38,829 nt of DNA from JBKPNX01 sp046732855 (GCA_046732855.1 JBKPNX010000176.1:1-38829), one strand, 5' to 3'. Positions 16,086 through 25,096 are shown, counted from the stretch's first letter. Notes: a model not told the origin generated them from the sequence alone. Numbers and translations are program-made.

Positions 16086-16868
16086 ATGCCCGGCCTGATC
16101 TCGGTGATCACCGTCAACCTCGACAACGCGGCCGGTCTGCGCGCGACCGCGCAGAGCGTGGCGGCACAGGAACGGCCGCCCGACGAGTGGATCGTGATCG
16201 ACGGCGGCTCGCGCGATGGCTCGATCACGGTGATTCGCGAGTTCGCGGCGCTGATCCACGCCTGGAACAGCGCGCCCGATCGGGGCGTCTACGACGGAAT
16301 GAACCTGGGACTGCGGCGCGCGCGGGGATGCTATGTCCTGTTCATGAACGCCGGCGATCGCTTCGGCGGCGCCGACAGCCTGGCGCGGATCGCCGCCGCG
16401 CTCGAGGGGTCGCCGGGCGTGGATCTGCTGTTCGGCGGCACCATCCTGGCGTTGCCCTCAGGGCATCGGCTGTACCGGCCGCCGCGGGCGCCCGCCCATG
16501 TCCGCCTCGGCCCTCCCGCTTACCACCAGGCCACGGTGATCCGGCGCGTGGCCCATCTCCTGACACCTTACGATCTGTCCCTGCCCGTTTCGGCCGACTA
16601 CGGCGCGGTCGCCACACTCATCAGCCGCGGCGCCGGCAGCATCCGGCTCGACCATCCGATCGCAATCCGCGACTGTCACCCCGACAGTCTTTCCGAACGG
16701 GAGACCGCGCGTCGCTTCGTCGATTTCGTGATGGTCCAACGCCGGGTCCTCCATCTCGGTCTGGTCAGCGTCGCGGCGCACGTCGCCCGCCTCGCGCTGA
16801 TCCACTGCGCTTACCGGACCTTGCGCACGTTCGGAGCTGCCGCCACCACGTCTACGCTGAATAGGTGA
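16086..16868 (+). CDS. Family 2 glycosyltransferase, WcaE-like
   Basis: A 260-residue GT-A glycosyltransferase of family GT2, cytoplasmic or membrane-associated. Motifs run in the expected order: ISVITVNLDNAAGL, then EWIVIDGGSRDGS (nucleotide-sugar binding), then DRGVYDGMNLGLRRARG and LFMNAGDRF (the acidic metal-binding position), then YHQATVIRR and SADYGAVATL. The whole layout resembles WcaE of colanic acid synthesis. The enzyme would add one sugar to a lipid-linked repeat unit. It starts 51 bases from the divergent kinase-methyltransferase gene, so the two share a promoter region. A GT4 and a polymerase follow on the same strand after an AT-rich gap of about 155 bases. Confidence 0.88.
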   Translation: MPGLISVITVNLDNAAGLRATAQSVAAQERPPDEWIVIDGGSRDGSITVIREFAALIHAWNSAPDRGVYDGMNLGLRRARGCYVLFMNAGDRFGGADSLARIAAALEGSPGVDLLFGGTILALPSGHRLYRPPRAPAHVRLGPPAYHQATVIRRVAHLLTPYDLSLPVSADYGAVATLISRGAGSIRLDHPIAIRDCHPDSLSERETARRFVDFVMVQRRVLHLGLVSVAAHVARLALIHCAYRTLRTFGAAATTSTLNR

Positions 16869-16960
16869 TTGTTCCTGTATCACAGCAGGTTGCAAAACCA
16901 TCCTTCGCCAACAAATACAAGAAGCCGATTTTTCGTGCTTCGCCAAATAGTAGAAAACTC

Positions 16961-16990
16961 TTGTTAACTGACTTTGGTCCATGAAATAAG
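16961..16990 (+). promoter_or_regulatory. Putative promoter before the WcaI-like gene
   Basis: The gap 16869-17024 is markedly AT-richer than its surroundings. TTGTTA at 16961-16966 and AATAAG at 16985-16990 are 18 bases apart, giving an acceptable sigma-70-type -35/-10 pair about 35 bases before the ATG at 17025. This would let the GT4 and polymerase be expressed separately from the GT2. The motif match is weak. Confidence 0.3.
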
Positions 16991-17024
16991 ATGCGCGCTT
17001 AGGTTCTCCTCATGGTTGAAATCG

Positions 17025-18347
17025 ATGAAAGTCCTCATCCTCGGTCTCAACTTCGCTCCCGAACTCACGGGGGTTGGACGATATACCGCTGATTTCGCTG
17101 CATGGCTCAGCGGCCGGGGTCACGAGGTGCGTGTGATCACGGCGCCGCCCTACTATCCCGAATGGCGGGTCGGCGCCGGCTACACTGCCTGGACCTGGCG
17201 ATGCGACCGCGTGGGGACTGTGTCGGTGCTGCGCTGCCCGATCTGGCTGCCGAACGCGAGAACGCTCCTCGCCCGCACCGTGCACCTGGCCTCGTTTGCG
17301 CTGAGCAGCCTGCTGCCCTGTCTGTGGCAGGCGATACGCTTTCGCCCCGATCTGGTCTGGGCGGTCGAGCCGACCGCGTTCGCCGCGCCGGCCGCGCTGC
17401 TCGCCGCGAGGCTGTGCGGCGCGGGCGCGTGCCTCCACGTTCAGGACCTGGAAGCGGAGGCGGCGTGCCGCCTGGGCATGGTGCGATCGCCGTGGCTGCG
17501 GCGCCTGCTGCGCGGGGCTTATGGCTGGCTGCTGCGCCGCTTCGACCTGGTCTCGACCATCTGCATGCGCATGCGCGGGCAGCTGCAGCGTTTCGGCGTG
17601 GCCGAGAGCCGCCTGTGCCTGTTCCCCAACTGGGTCGATACCGATGCGATCCGGCCGCTTGCGGCGCCGAGCATCCTGCGTCGACAGTTGGGCGTGGCCG
17701 AACATCAGGTGGTCGCGCTGTACGCGGGCAGCATGGGCGATAAGCAGGGCCTCGAGGTGCTGGCCGACGTGGCCGAGCGGCTGCGGGCGCACCCGCAGGT
17801 TCACCTGGTCGTGTGTGGCGCGGGCGCGGCCCGGCCGCGGCTCGAGCGCCGGCTCGCCGGATGCGCCAATGTCACGCTTCTGCCGCTGCAGCCGGAAGCC
17901 TGGCTGAACGCGCTCCTCAATGTCGCGGACGTTCATCTTCTGCCGCAGCGCGCCGAGGCCGAGGCTTTCGCCTTACCCTCCAAACTGGCCGGAATTCTCG
18001 CCAGCGGCAGACCGCTGGTCGCCCAGACGGAGGGCGGCGAACTGGCCGCCGCGACCCGCCACTGCGGCATCGTGGCGCCGCCCGGCGACGCCGCAGCCAT
18101 GGCCGCGGCCATCCTCGAGCTGGCGGCGGATCCCGGCCGTCGGCAGCGCCTCGGCGAAGTGGCGCGTCAGCTCGCCGTCGAGCATCTGGATCGCGAAACC
18201 ATCATCGCCCGCTACGAGCAGCGGCTGATCTGGCTGGTGTCGGAGCGGGCGGCCCGGGGGCGCCGGGGCCACGACCGGGGCGGCGGCATGGCGCGCACGG
18301 TCGACCGCTTCGCCCCCAGGGCACCCGCGCAGATGCGGCGCGGATGA
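17025..18347 (+). CDS. Family 4 glycosyltransferase, WcaI-like
   Basis: A 440-residue GT-B glycosyltransferase. Its N-terminus MKVLILGLNFAPELTGVGRY and the nearby VRVITAPPYYPEWRVG closely match the colanic acid glycosyltransferase WcaI. The C-terminal half has YAGSMGDKQGLEVLADVAE and ALPSKLAGILASGRPLVA, the donor-binding E-x7-E-like region of this group. The usual length is about 400; the extra 30 residues at the C-terminus are Arg/Gly-rich and probably disordered. I start at 17025 rather than the ATG at 16974 because the family N-terminus begins exactly there. The stop overlaps the polymerase start (ATGA), so the two genes are coupled. It acts at the inner face of the membrane in exopolysaccharide assembly. 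Confidence 0.88.
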   Translation: MKVLILGLNFAPELTGVGRYTADFAAWLSGRGHEVRVITAPPYYPEWRVGAGYTAWTWRCDRVGTVSVLRCPIWLPNARTLLARTVHLASFALSSLLPCLWQAIRFRPDLVWAVEPTAFAAPAALLAARLCGAGACLHVQDLEAEAACRLGMVRSPWLRRLLRGAYGWLLRRFDLVSTICMRMRGQLQRFGVAESRLCLFPNWVDTDAIRPLAAPSILRRQLGVAEHQVVALYAGSMGDKQGLEVLADVAERLRAHPQVHLVVCGAGAARPRLERRLAGCANVTLLPLQPEAWLNALLNVADVHLLPQRAEAEAFALPSKLAGILASGRPLVAQTEGGELAAATRHCGIVAPPGDAAAMAAAILELAADPGRRQRLGEVARQLAVEHLDRETIIARYEQRLIWLVSERAARGRRGHDRGGGMARTVDRFAPRAPAQMRRG

Positions 18348-19714
18348 GCCGCGCCGACTGCGCCGACATCAGGATACGCTTCGAATACTGGCCGGTGGTG
18401 TGGCTGTGGCCGCTCAGCCTGGTCCTGATGCAGGTGACCTTGACCCAGATCGGCGACTTCTCGGTCACCCTCGCCGTGATCGCCTGCCATCTGCTGCAGC
18501 TGCATCTGATCATGTTCTATTGGCTGAATCGGCCGCCCGACTGGCAGATCGCGGCGGCGCTGGTGGTCCTGGCGTACAGCTTGGCAGCGGGGGTGTTCGC
18601 GCGGGATCTCGTGGAGTTCCTGCGTAGCCTCGCGCACGTCGCCAATCTCGTGATCATGGGGCTGCTCTGCCTGAACGTGCGGCTTGGCCGGGGCGATGAG
18701 GTGGGCCGGTCGCTCGCCCGGTTCTGCGTGCAGGCTTCGGCGGCGGCGCTGGTCGTCATTGCCCAGGCGATCAGCTTCAACCTGATGCACGATTTCCGCC
18801 TGGCCGGTCTGCTCGGCGCCTTCGCGCCCATCGGGCCGGGCGGCGAGATTTACCTGCCCTCGCCGCTTGCCGCGGCGCCACGCGCCAGCGGCCTGTACTC
18901 GGAGCCGTCGGTCGCTGGCTGGTTCATGACCTTCGCCACGGCGCTCGCTCTGGCGGCGCGGCCGCGTCTGAAAGCGCTGGCCCCGCTCACCGCGGCCGCG
19001 TGCTCGTTCGGCGCCTTCGCGACCCTCAGCCTGACCGGCATTCTGGGGCCTACTCTCGTGTGGGCGGCCTACCTGCTGTTCGTGCGCGACGATGGCCGGT
19101 TCAAGGCGATCGCCGGGGTTCTCGCCGGCGCGGGCATCGTCGCCGCGATCCATCAGGCGCATGGCCTCGGCATCCTGGCGCGCTTCGGCCACCTCAACAC
19201 GCCCGGGACTTCGATCTATTTCCGCCTGACCGCGCCCTATCGCCTGATCAGCGAATCGCTCGCCCGCTATCCCTTCGGCTACCCGCTCGGCCAGACCGAT
19301 TTCATCGCCAGCCGCCGCTACTACATCAACTGGGAGTACGGCTCGCAGACCAACGTGGACAACACGCTCTTGATGATCGTGTTCTACTTCGGTCTGCTCG
19401 GGATTTTGTTGAATGCGGCCTATCTGGTGAAGGTCGCGCAATTCTTGGTAGTGCGGCGGCACGCGGTCGGCCTGATCATCCTCAGCCTGCTGATCGCGGC
19501 GAGCACGACCGGGGCCGGCTGGGCGCACCATTTCGTGCTGATGATCGGCTATGCGATCGTGGTCGGCCGCTGGCTGTATGCCCGCCCCACGCTCCAGCTG
19601 GCCGGTTCAAGGAGCGCGGCGCCGGCGCCTTACTCGGCGGCGCTCAGCCGGCTCTCCGGCGCGCGCAGCGCAGCGAGCAGCTCGCTTTCCCGCTCCTTCG
19701 CCGCGACGAGGTGA
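18344..19714 (+). CDS. O-antigen polymerase/ligase-like membrane protein
   Basis: A 456-residue multi-pass inner-membrane protein with roughly ten hydrophobic segments. It has a large polar loop around residues 285-345 (RFGHLNTPGTSIYFRLTAPY, then LARYPFGYPLGQ), as in Wzy/WcaD-type polymerases. It has no sharp motif, which is normal for this group. Position after GT2 and GT4 genes, with an ATGA overlap to the latter, supports a role in polymerising exopolysaccharide repeat units at the periplasmic face. The last 28 residues (SAAPAPYSAALSRLSG and on) are low in complexity and are read from the strand opposite the 3' end of the oxidoreductase gene. The overlap is 85 bases. Confidence 0.8.
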   Translation: MSRADCADIRIRFEYWPVVWLWPLSLVLMQVTLTQIGDFSVTLAVIACHLLQLHLIMFYWLNRPPDWQIAAALVVLAYSLAAGVFARDLVEFLRSLAHVANLVIMGLLCLNVRLGRGDEVGRSLARFCVQASAAALVVIAQAISFNLMHDFRLAGLLGAFAPIGPGGEIYLPSPLAAAPRASGLYSEPSVAGWFMTFATALALAARPRLKALAPLTAAACSFGAFATLSLTGILGPTLVWAAYLLFVRDDGRFKAIAGVLAGAGIVAAIHQAHGLGILARFGHLNTPGTSIYFRLTAPYRLISESLARYPFGYPLGQTDFIASRRYYINWEYGSQTNVDNTLLMIVFYFGLLGILLNAAYLVKVAQFLVVRRHAVGLIILSLLIAASTTGAGWAHHFVLMIGYAIVVGRWLYARPTLQLAGSRSAAPAPYSAALSRLSGARSAASSSLSRSFAATR

Positions 19715-22700
19715 CGCTCCTTGACGTGACCGAAGCCCCGGATCTGCTCGGGCAGGCGCGCCAGCTCGAGCGCGATCTCGTGATTGGCGGAGCTCAGTTG
19801 CCGCAGCACCTCGTCGAGCACGGCCTCATACTCGGCGATTAGACGGCGCTCGAGCCGGCGCTCGGCGCTGTAGCCGAATGGGTCGAACGGCGTGCCGCGC
19901 AGCCGCCTGCAGCGGGCGAGGTAGCGCATGGCGGTCAGCATCCAGGAACCGTACGCGCGCTTTTTCGGGCGGCCGGTCGCCGGGTCCCGCTGCGCGACCA
20001 GCGGCGGCGCCAGGTAGATCTCGAGCTTCGGCCGCCCCTCGAACTGCCGGCTCAGCTGGGCAAGGAACTCGCCGCTCGTGTACAGCCGCGCCACCTCGTA
20101 CTCGTCCTTGTAGGCGAGCAGCTTGAAGTAATAGCGGGCGACCGCCTCGGTCAGCTCGGTGCGGCCCCGGGCCCGTTCCGCCTCCACCCGACCGACCCGC
20201 TCGACCATGGTCCGGTAGCGGTTGGCGTACGCGGCATCCTGGTACTCGGTCAGATGCGCGACCCGGCGCTCGATCATCTCGCCCAGGCTGGCCGAAAGGC
20301 GCCGGTGCTCGGGCGTCTCGGAAGCCGGCGTGGCGCGTGCCTCGACCGCAGCGAGATCGTGCGCGGCGCGCCGGCCCCACAGGAACGCGCGCCGGTTCAT
20401 GTCGACGCCGACCCGGTTGAGCTCGATCGCCCGTTCGATCGCCGCCGCCGAGACCGGCAGCAGCCCTTGCTGGTACGCGACCCCGACCATGAACAGATTG
20501 GTCGCGATGGCGTCGCCGAGCAGCGCCGTGGCGAGGCGCGTCCCCTCGACGATGATCGCGCGCTCGCCCACGGTCTTTTGGATCGCGCGCTTGAGCGCTG
20601 CGGCCGGCAGGCTGAAGTCGGCGTTGCGGGTGAAGTCGCCGGTCATCATCTCGTGCGCGTTGACCACCGCGTGGCCGCGGCCGGGCGCCAGCGTGAGGAG
20701 CGCCTCCTTGCCGCCGGCGACCACGAGGTCGCAGCCCAGCAGCAGGCGCGCGCCGCCGGGCGCGATGCGCACCGTCTGGATGTCAGCCGGGCGCGGCGCG
20801 ATGCGCAGGTGGCTGAGGACCGCTCCGCCCTTCTGCGCGAGGCCGGTCATCTCGAGCACGGCGGCGCCCTTGCGCTCGAGATGCGCCGCCATGCCGAGCA
20901 GCTGGCCGATCGTGACCACGCCGGTGCCGCCGACCCCGCCGACAACGATCCCGTAGCTCTCGGTGAGCGTCGGCAGCTCCGGCTCGGGCAGGGCCCCGAA
21001 TTCATCGTCGGCGGAGGCTGACGGGCGCGGCTTGCGCAACGGCGCGCCTTCGACCGTGACGAAGCTCGGACAGAAGCCGTTCAGGCAGGAGTAGTCCTTG
21101 TTGCAGCTCGACTGGTCGATCTGGCGCTTGCGCCCGAACTCGGTCTCGACCGGCACGATCGAGACGCAGTTCGAGGCCAGCCCGCAGTCGCCGCAGCCCT
21201 CGCACACCAGCTCGTTGATCACCACGCGCCGCGCCGGGTCGGCCATCAGGCCGCGCTTGCGCCGGCGCCGCTTCTCGGCGGCGCAGGTCTGGTCGTAGAC
21301 CAGCACCGTGGTGCCCTCGATCTCGCGCAGCTCGCGCTGCACCTCATCGAGCTCGTCGCGGTGGCGGATGGTGACGCCCGAAGGGAAGCCGGCGTGCAGC
21401 GGATACTTGTCCGGATCGTCGGTGACCACGACCACCTGCCGCGCGCCCTCGGCGAGCACCTCGCGGGTGATCTGCGGCACCGACAAGGAGCCATCGACGC
21501 TCTGGCCGCCGGTCATCGCGACCGCGTCGTTGTACAGGATCTTGAACGTGATGTTGACGCCGGCCGCGACCGCGGCCCGGATGCCGAGGCTGCCGGAATG
21601 GAAGTAGGTGCCGTCGCCGAGGTTCTGGAACACGTGGCCGCGGGTCGAGAACGGCGCCTCGCCGACCCAATTCGCGCCCTCGCCGCCCATCTGGGTGTAA
21701 CCCATGTTGGCACGGTCCATCCACTGCGCCATGTAGTGGCAGCCGATCCCGGCGCGGGCGATGCTGCCGTCGGGCACCCGGGTCGAGGTGTTGTGCGGGC
21801 AGCCCGAGCAGAAATACGGCGTGCGCAGAATGGGGCTCGTCAGCCCCCCCTCGGTCTCGTGGCGCCGGCGCAGCTCGGCAAGCCGGGCGGCGACGGTGTC
21901 GTCCGGGTCGAGCTTCATGATGCGCTCGGCGAGGGCAATCGCGACCTGATTGCTCGAGAGCGCGCCGTGCGAGGGGAACAGCGGCGCATCGCGCTCGTCC
22001 CGCTTGCCCACGATCTGCGGCGCGCCGGCCCGGCGGTACAGCAGCTCCTTCAGCTGGGTCTCGATCAGCGCGCGCTTTTCCTCGACCACGACGATCTGCT
22101 CGAGCCCGGCGGCGAACGCTCGCATGCGCTCGGGCTCGAGCGGCCAGACCAGGCCGAGCTTGAGCACGCGCAGGCCAAGCCGGGCGGCCATATCGCGGTC
22201 GATGCCGAGGTCGGCGAGCGCCTGGCGCAGGTCCAGATAGGATTTGCCGGTCGAGACGATGCCGAGGCGCGCGCGCGGGCTGTCGAACACCAGCCGGTCA
22301 AACGAGTTCGCGCGGGCGAACGCGCGCACCGCGTCCAGCTTGAAGCGATGCAGCCGTTCCTCCTGGGCGAGCGGCGTGTCGGGCCAGCGGATGTTCAGCC
22401 CGCCCGGCGGCGGCGCGAAGTCGTCCGGCGCACCAATCGCGAGGCGCGCAGGGTCGAGCTCGATCGAGGCCGCGGTGTTGACCGTGTCGTGCACGCACTT
22501 CAGCCCGACCCAGCAGCCGCTGTAGCGGGACAGCGCGAACCCGAGCAGGCCGAACTCGAGCAGCTCGGCGACGCCCGCCGGGTTGATCACGGGGATCATG
22601 GCGTCGACCAAGGCGAACTCGCTCTGGTGCGCGGTGGTCGAGGACTCGCAGGTGTGATCGTCGCCCATCAGCACGAGCACGCCGCCCTGCGGCGCGGTGC

Positions 22701-23097
22701 CGGCGAGATTGGCGTGGCGGAAGGCGTCGCCGGTGCGATCGACCCCTGGCCCTTTGCCGTACCACATGCCGAACACGCCGGCGTAGCGGCCCTCGCCGTG
22801 CAGGCCGGCCTGCTGCGTGCCCCAGAGCGCGGTCGCGGCGAGGTCCTCGTTGACGCCCGGCTGGAACACGACGTGGTGCTGCTCGAGAAAGCGCCGGGCG
22901 GCGATCAGCTGCTGGTCGAGGCCGCCGAGCGGCGAGCCGCGATAGCCGCTGATGTAGCCCGCCGTGTCGTGGCCGGCGGCGAGGTCGCGCTGGCGCTGCA
23001 GCATCGGCAGGCGGACCAGCGCCTGGATTCCGGTCAGATAGATCCGGCCAGAGGCCTTGGTGTACTTGTCGTCGAGGCTGACCTCAGCAAGCGCCAC
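19630..23097 (-). CDS. Indolepyruvate ferredoxin oxidoreductase, fused alpha/gamma
   Basis: A large cytoplasmic enzyme of about 1155 residues. It oxidatively decarboxylates aryl-pyruvates (indolepyruvate, phenylpyruvate) to aryl-acetyl-CoA, using TPP and an iron-sulfur cluster. The order is: pyrimidine-binding region (ISGYRGSPLGGLDQQL), TPP-binding region (GDGTYFHSG and ILYNDAVAMTGGQ), a cysteine cluster at about residues 630-685 (CEGCGDCGLASNC and NKDYSCLNGFCPSF), then the gamma-type domain (GVGGTGVVTIGQLLGMAAHL) and a long C-terminal region. This is the aerobic proteobacterial fused form. Family members start with ALAEVSLDDKY, so I prefer the GTG at 23097 with GGGGTGG upstream. A TTG at 23121 is the longest option. 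It stands alone, without adjacent aminotransferase genes. Confidence 0.9.
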   Translation of the reverse strand: MALAEVSLDDKYTKASGRIYLTGIQALVRLPMLQRQRDLAAGHDTAGYISGYRGSPLGGLDQQLIAARRFLEQHHVVFQPGVNEDLAATALWGTQQAGLHGEGRYAGVFGMWYGKGPGVDRTGDAFRHANLAGTAPQGGVLVLMGDDHTCESSTTAHQSEFALVDAMIPVINPAGVAELLEFGLLGFALSRYSGCWVGLKCVHDTVNTAASIELDPARLAIGAPDDFAPPPGGLNIRWPDTPLAQEERLHRFKLDAVRAFARANSFDRLVFDSPRARLGIVSTGKSYLDLRQALADLGIDRDMAARLGLRVLKLGLVWPLEPERMRAFAAGLEQIVVVEEKRALIETQLKELLYRRAGAPQIVGKRDERDAPLFPSHGALSSNQVAIALAERIMKLDPDDTVAARLAELRRRHETEGGLTSPILRTPYFCSGCPHNTSTRVPDGSIARAGIGCHYMAQWMDRANMGYTQMGGEGANWVGEAPFSTRGHVFQNLGDGTYFHSGSLGIRAAVAAGVNITFKILYNDAVAMTGGQSVDGSLSVPQITREVLAEGARQVVVVTDDPDKYPLHAGFPSGVTIRHRDELDEVQRELREIEGTTVLVYDQTCAAEKRRRRKRGLMADPARRVVINELVCEGCGDCGLASNCVSIVPVETEFGRKRQIDQSSCNKDYSCLNGFCPSFVTVEGAPLRKPRPSASADDEFGALPEPELPTLTESYGIVVGGVGGTGVVTIGQLLGMAAHLERKGAAVLEMTGLAQKGGAVLSHLRIAPRPADIQTVRIAPGGARLLLGCDLVVAGGKEALLTLAPGRGHAVVNAHEMMTGDFTRNADFSLPAAALKRAIQKTVGERAIIVEGTRLATALLGDAIATNLFMVGVAYQQGLLPVSAAAIERAIELNRVGVDMNRRAFLWGRRAAHDLAAVEARATPASETPEHRRLSASLGEMIERRVAHLTEYQDAAYANRYRTMVERVGRVEAERARGRTELTEAVARYYFKLLAYKDEYEVARLYTSGEFLAQLSRQFEGRPKLEIYLAPPLVAQRDPATGRPKKRAYGSWMLTAMRYLARCRRLRGTPFDPFGYSAERRLERRLIAEYEAVLDEVLRQLSSANHEIALELARLPEQIRGFGHVKERHLVAAKERESELLAALRAPESRLSAAE

Positions 23098-23432
23098 GCC
23101 GTCCACCCCCAGATGCCGCAAGCCGCGCCCGCGGGCGCCGCTGCGGAAGCTGCGCAGCCGGTCTTAAGCTAGCAAGATCGGACCCACCGGTCGAGCCGGG
23201 CGGATGGGCCTCCGAGAAGCGAGATCGGTCCGCAGGCTGTTTTCCCCATCCTGCCCCGCGGTTCGCGGTGTGAGGCGAAACAGAACGGCGCGTGACCAGG
23301 CTTCAAGCACCTTGACCGGTGAGAGAGATTGGGGCCGAGGCGCGGCAACGAGTGGTCAAAGGAATCGAAAGTACTCGGTGCCCGACGCGCTGTGCCCTAT
23401 CGTGTACATAATCACACGCCAGGGGTTGCCCG
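23098..23432. other. Intergenic region between oxidoreductase and RHH/ParE genes
   Basis: About 335 bases between two divergent transcription units. I see no ORF with a recognisable protein. It must hold the promoters of both, and the candidate RHH operator is at its right end. Composition becomes slightly AT-richer after 23340. Confidence 0.5.
23401..23418 (+). promoter_or_regulatory. Candidate operator and -10 box of the RHH/ParE pair
   Basis: CGTGTACATAATCACACG is an inverted repeat (CGTGT and ACACG) with a -10-like CATAAT at 23407-23412 inside it. AGGGG and the antitoxin ATG follow within 15 bases. A repressor bound here would block the promoter, which is how RHH antitoxins normally act on their own operons. 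I see no convincing -35 box. Confidence 0.4.
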
Positions 23433-23714
23433 ATGACCGACTCGACCACAATGACCGTGCGCCTGAGCAGTGACCTAAAAGGTAAGCTCGAGCGCTTGGC
23501 CGAGACCACCAGGCGCTCGAAATCTTACCTCGCCGCCGAGGCCATCGCCCAGTATGTCGACGCAAACGCCTGGCAGGTCGAGGCGATAGGCAAGGCGGTC
23601 GACAAAGCTGACGGCGGCGGTCCATTCGTGACGGATGAAGAAGCGACGCGCTACCTCGACGCGCTCGCCAGGGGCCAAAACCCTAAGCCGCCGAAGACCT
23701 TCAAGACGCGCTAG
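23433..23714 (+). CDS. RHH (CopG/ParD-like) antitoxin
   Basis: A 93-residue protein with an N-terminal ribbon-helix-helix domain: TMTVRLSSDLKGKLERLAET (strand and helix A), then RRSKSYLAAEAIAQYVD (helix B with the S-x-S/Y-L motif). The C-terminal half, residues 50-93, is polar and probably wraps the toxin. RHH antitoxins dimerise, bind the operator upstream of their own gene, and neutralise the cognate toxin. AGGGG lies seven bases before the ATG. The ParE-like gene begins five bases after the stop, so the two form one operon. Length and domain are normal and nothing suggests decay. Confidence 0.88.
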   Translation: MTDSTTMTVRLSSDLKGKLERLAETTRRSKSYLAAEAIAQYVDANAWQVEAIGKAVDKADGGGPFVTDEEATRYLDALARGQNPKPPKTFKTR

Positions 23715-23719
23715 GGCGG

Positions 23720-24016
23720 ATGCAGCTCCACTGGCTCGACGATGCGCTGGCCGACGTCACTGCGATTTACCGGTACATTGCTGCTGACGACCCAGGGGCG
23801 GCGGCGCGGGTGGTGGGACGGATCCAGGCTGCCGTACGCCTGCTGGCCGATGTCCCGCACCGAGGTCGTCCGGGGCGCTGGCCAGGCACGCGGGAGCTGG
23901 TCGTTCCGCGCACGCCGTACATCGTGCCTTACCGTGTCCGGGGCGACGTAGTCGAGGTCCTGCGCGTTTTCCACAGTGCCCGCCGCTGGCCAGAGGAGTC
24001 GGCGAATAGCGGTTAG
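23720..24016 (+). CDS. ParE/RelE-family toxin
   Basis: A 98-residue protein of the RelE/ParE toxin superfamily. The pattern is intact: an N-terminal strand (LHWLDDALADVTAIYRYIA), helices with the typical DDPGAAARVVGRIQAAVRLLADVPHRGR-like run, then the REL(V)VPRTPYIVPYRV segment and VLRVFHSARRWP near the C-terminus. The R-x-h-h-h-x-x-P-Y-I-V-x-Y and H-x-x-R-x-W-P features favour ParE (gyrase poison) over RelE (mRNA cleavage on the ribosome), but sequence alone cannot decide. The five-base gap to the antitoxin shows coupling. It looks like a functional type II pair, unlike the damaged locus at 12.7-13.4 kb. Confidence 0.88.
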   Translation: MQLHWLDDALADVTAIYRYIAADDPGAAARVVGRIQAAVRLLADVPHRGRPGRWPGTRELVVPRTPYIVPYRVRGDVVEVLRVFHSARRWPEESANSG

Positions 24017-24151
24017 CGGCGCTGCAACTGAGCGTGCGCCACCGTAATGCGAACGCGATGCGCGGCTCAGGCCAAATGACTGGGCAGGCGCCAGCGGACG
24101 TGGTTAGTGACGTGCCGGCCAGAGTACCGCTTTAATCGGAGCTCGATCGCC

Positions 24152-25003
24152 ATGCATGCCATCTGCGCCACCTGCGGCACCCAGTTCGCCGAGAGCGAGG
24201 AGCCACCGCAGCGCTGTCCGATCTGCGACGACGAGCGTCAGTACGTCGGCTGGGCGGGACAGGAATGGACCACCCTCGAGGAGCTGGGCGCACGCCATCG
24301 CCTGGCGCTCAAGGACGAGGGCGACGGTCTGCTCGGCCTCGGCGCCGAGCCGAAGTTCGCGATCGGCCAGCGCGCATTGCTGGTGCCCGCGGCGGCGCGC
24401 GACGGACCAGGCGCCAACGTGCTGTGGGACTGCATCAGCCTGATCGACCGCGGCGCGATCCGCGTGGTCGAGGCGCAGGGCGGGCTCGGCGCGATCGCCA
24501 TCTCCCACCCGCATTACTACGGAACGATGGTCGAATGGAGCCGCGCATTCGATGGCGCGCCGATCTACCTGCACGCCGACGATCGCCAGTGGGTGATGCG
24601 CCCGGACCCCGCGATCGTGTTCTGGGAAGGCGATGCGCTCGAGATCGGCGACGGCCTCACGCTCTTGCGCCTGGGCGGCCACTTCGCGGGCGCGCAGGTG
24701 CTGCACTGGACCGGCGCCGCCGCCGGCCAGGGCGCGCTGCTCGCCGGCGACGTGCTGCAGGTGGTACAGGACCGCCGCTTCGTCAGCTTCATGTACAGCT
24801 ATCCGAATTACATCCCGCTGCCGGCCGCGACCGTGCGGCGGGTGGTCCGGATGCTGGAGCCCTATCCGTTCGAGCGGGTGTACGGCGCGTGGTTCGGCGC
24901 GGTGGTGCGCGCCGACGCCAAGCGGGCGGTGCAGCGCTCCGCCGAGCGCTATATCCGCGCGCTCGAAACCGAGCTCGCCGCGGGGCACTCGACAAGTCCA
25001 TAG
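24152..25003 (+). CDS. MBL-fold hydrolase with N-terminal zinc ribbon
   Basis: A 283-residue protein. Residues 1-30 hold two C-x-x-C pairs (ICATCGTQF and RCPICDDE), a rubredoxin-like or zinc-ribbon knuckle. The rest is a metallo-beta-lactamase-fold domain with SHPHYYGTMVEWSRAF, LGGHFAGAQVLHW and LLAGDVLQVV as its metal-site strands. The usual H-x-H-x-D-H is only partly kept: HPHYYG has two of the histidines but lacks the Asp-His. This pattern belongs to a conserved MBL subgroup rather than to a damaged gene, as far as I recall. The substrate is unknown. The ATG at 24152 has GGAG ten bases upstream and begins exactly at the zinc knuckle. It is convergent with the iron permease gene. Confidence 0.82.
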   Translation: MHAICATCGTQFAESEEPPQRCPICDDERQYVGWAGQEWTTLEELGARHRLALKDEGDGLLGLGAEPKFAIGQRALLVPAAARDGPGANVLWDCISLIDRGAIRVVEAQGGLGAIAISHPHYYGTMVEWSRAFDGAPIYLHADDRQWVMRPDPAIVFWEGDALEIGDGLTLLRLGGHFAGAQVLHWTGAAAGQGALLAGDVLQVVQDRRFVSFMYSYPNYIPLPAATVRRVVRMLEPYPFERVYGAWFGAVVRADAKRAVQRSAERYIRALETELAAGHSTSP

Positions 25004-25096
25004 CCGGGCCGCTGAAGACGCGTCATCGCGGCCGCGGGAGACGGTCAGGCGGCCGGTCGTCAAGCGGAGCTCCGGCGGACGGCGAGGCCCTTCAGG

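Noticed and set aside
17813..18343. N-terminal extension of the polymerase ORF
   Set aside because: This part is an out-of-frame reading of the WcaI-like gene. Hydrophobic sequence begins only after the ATG at 18344.
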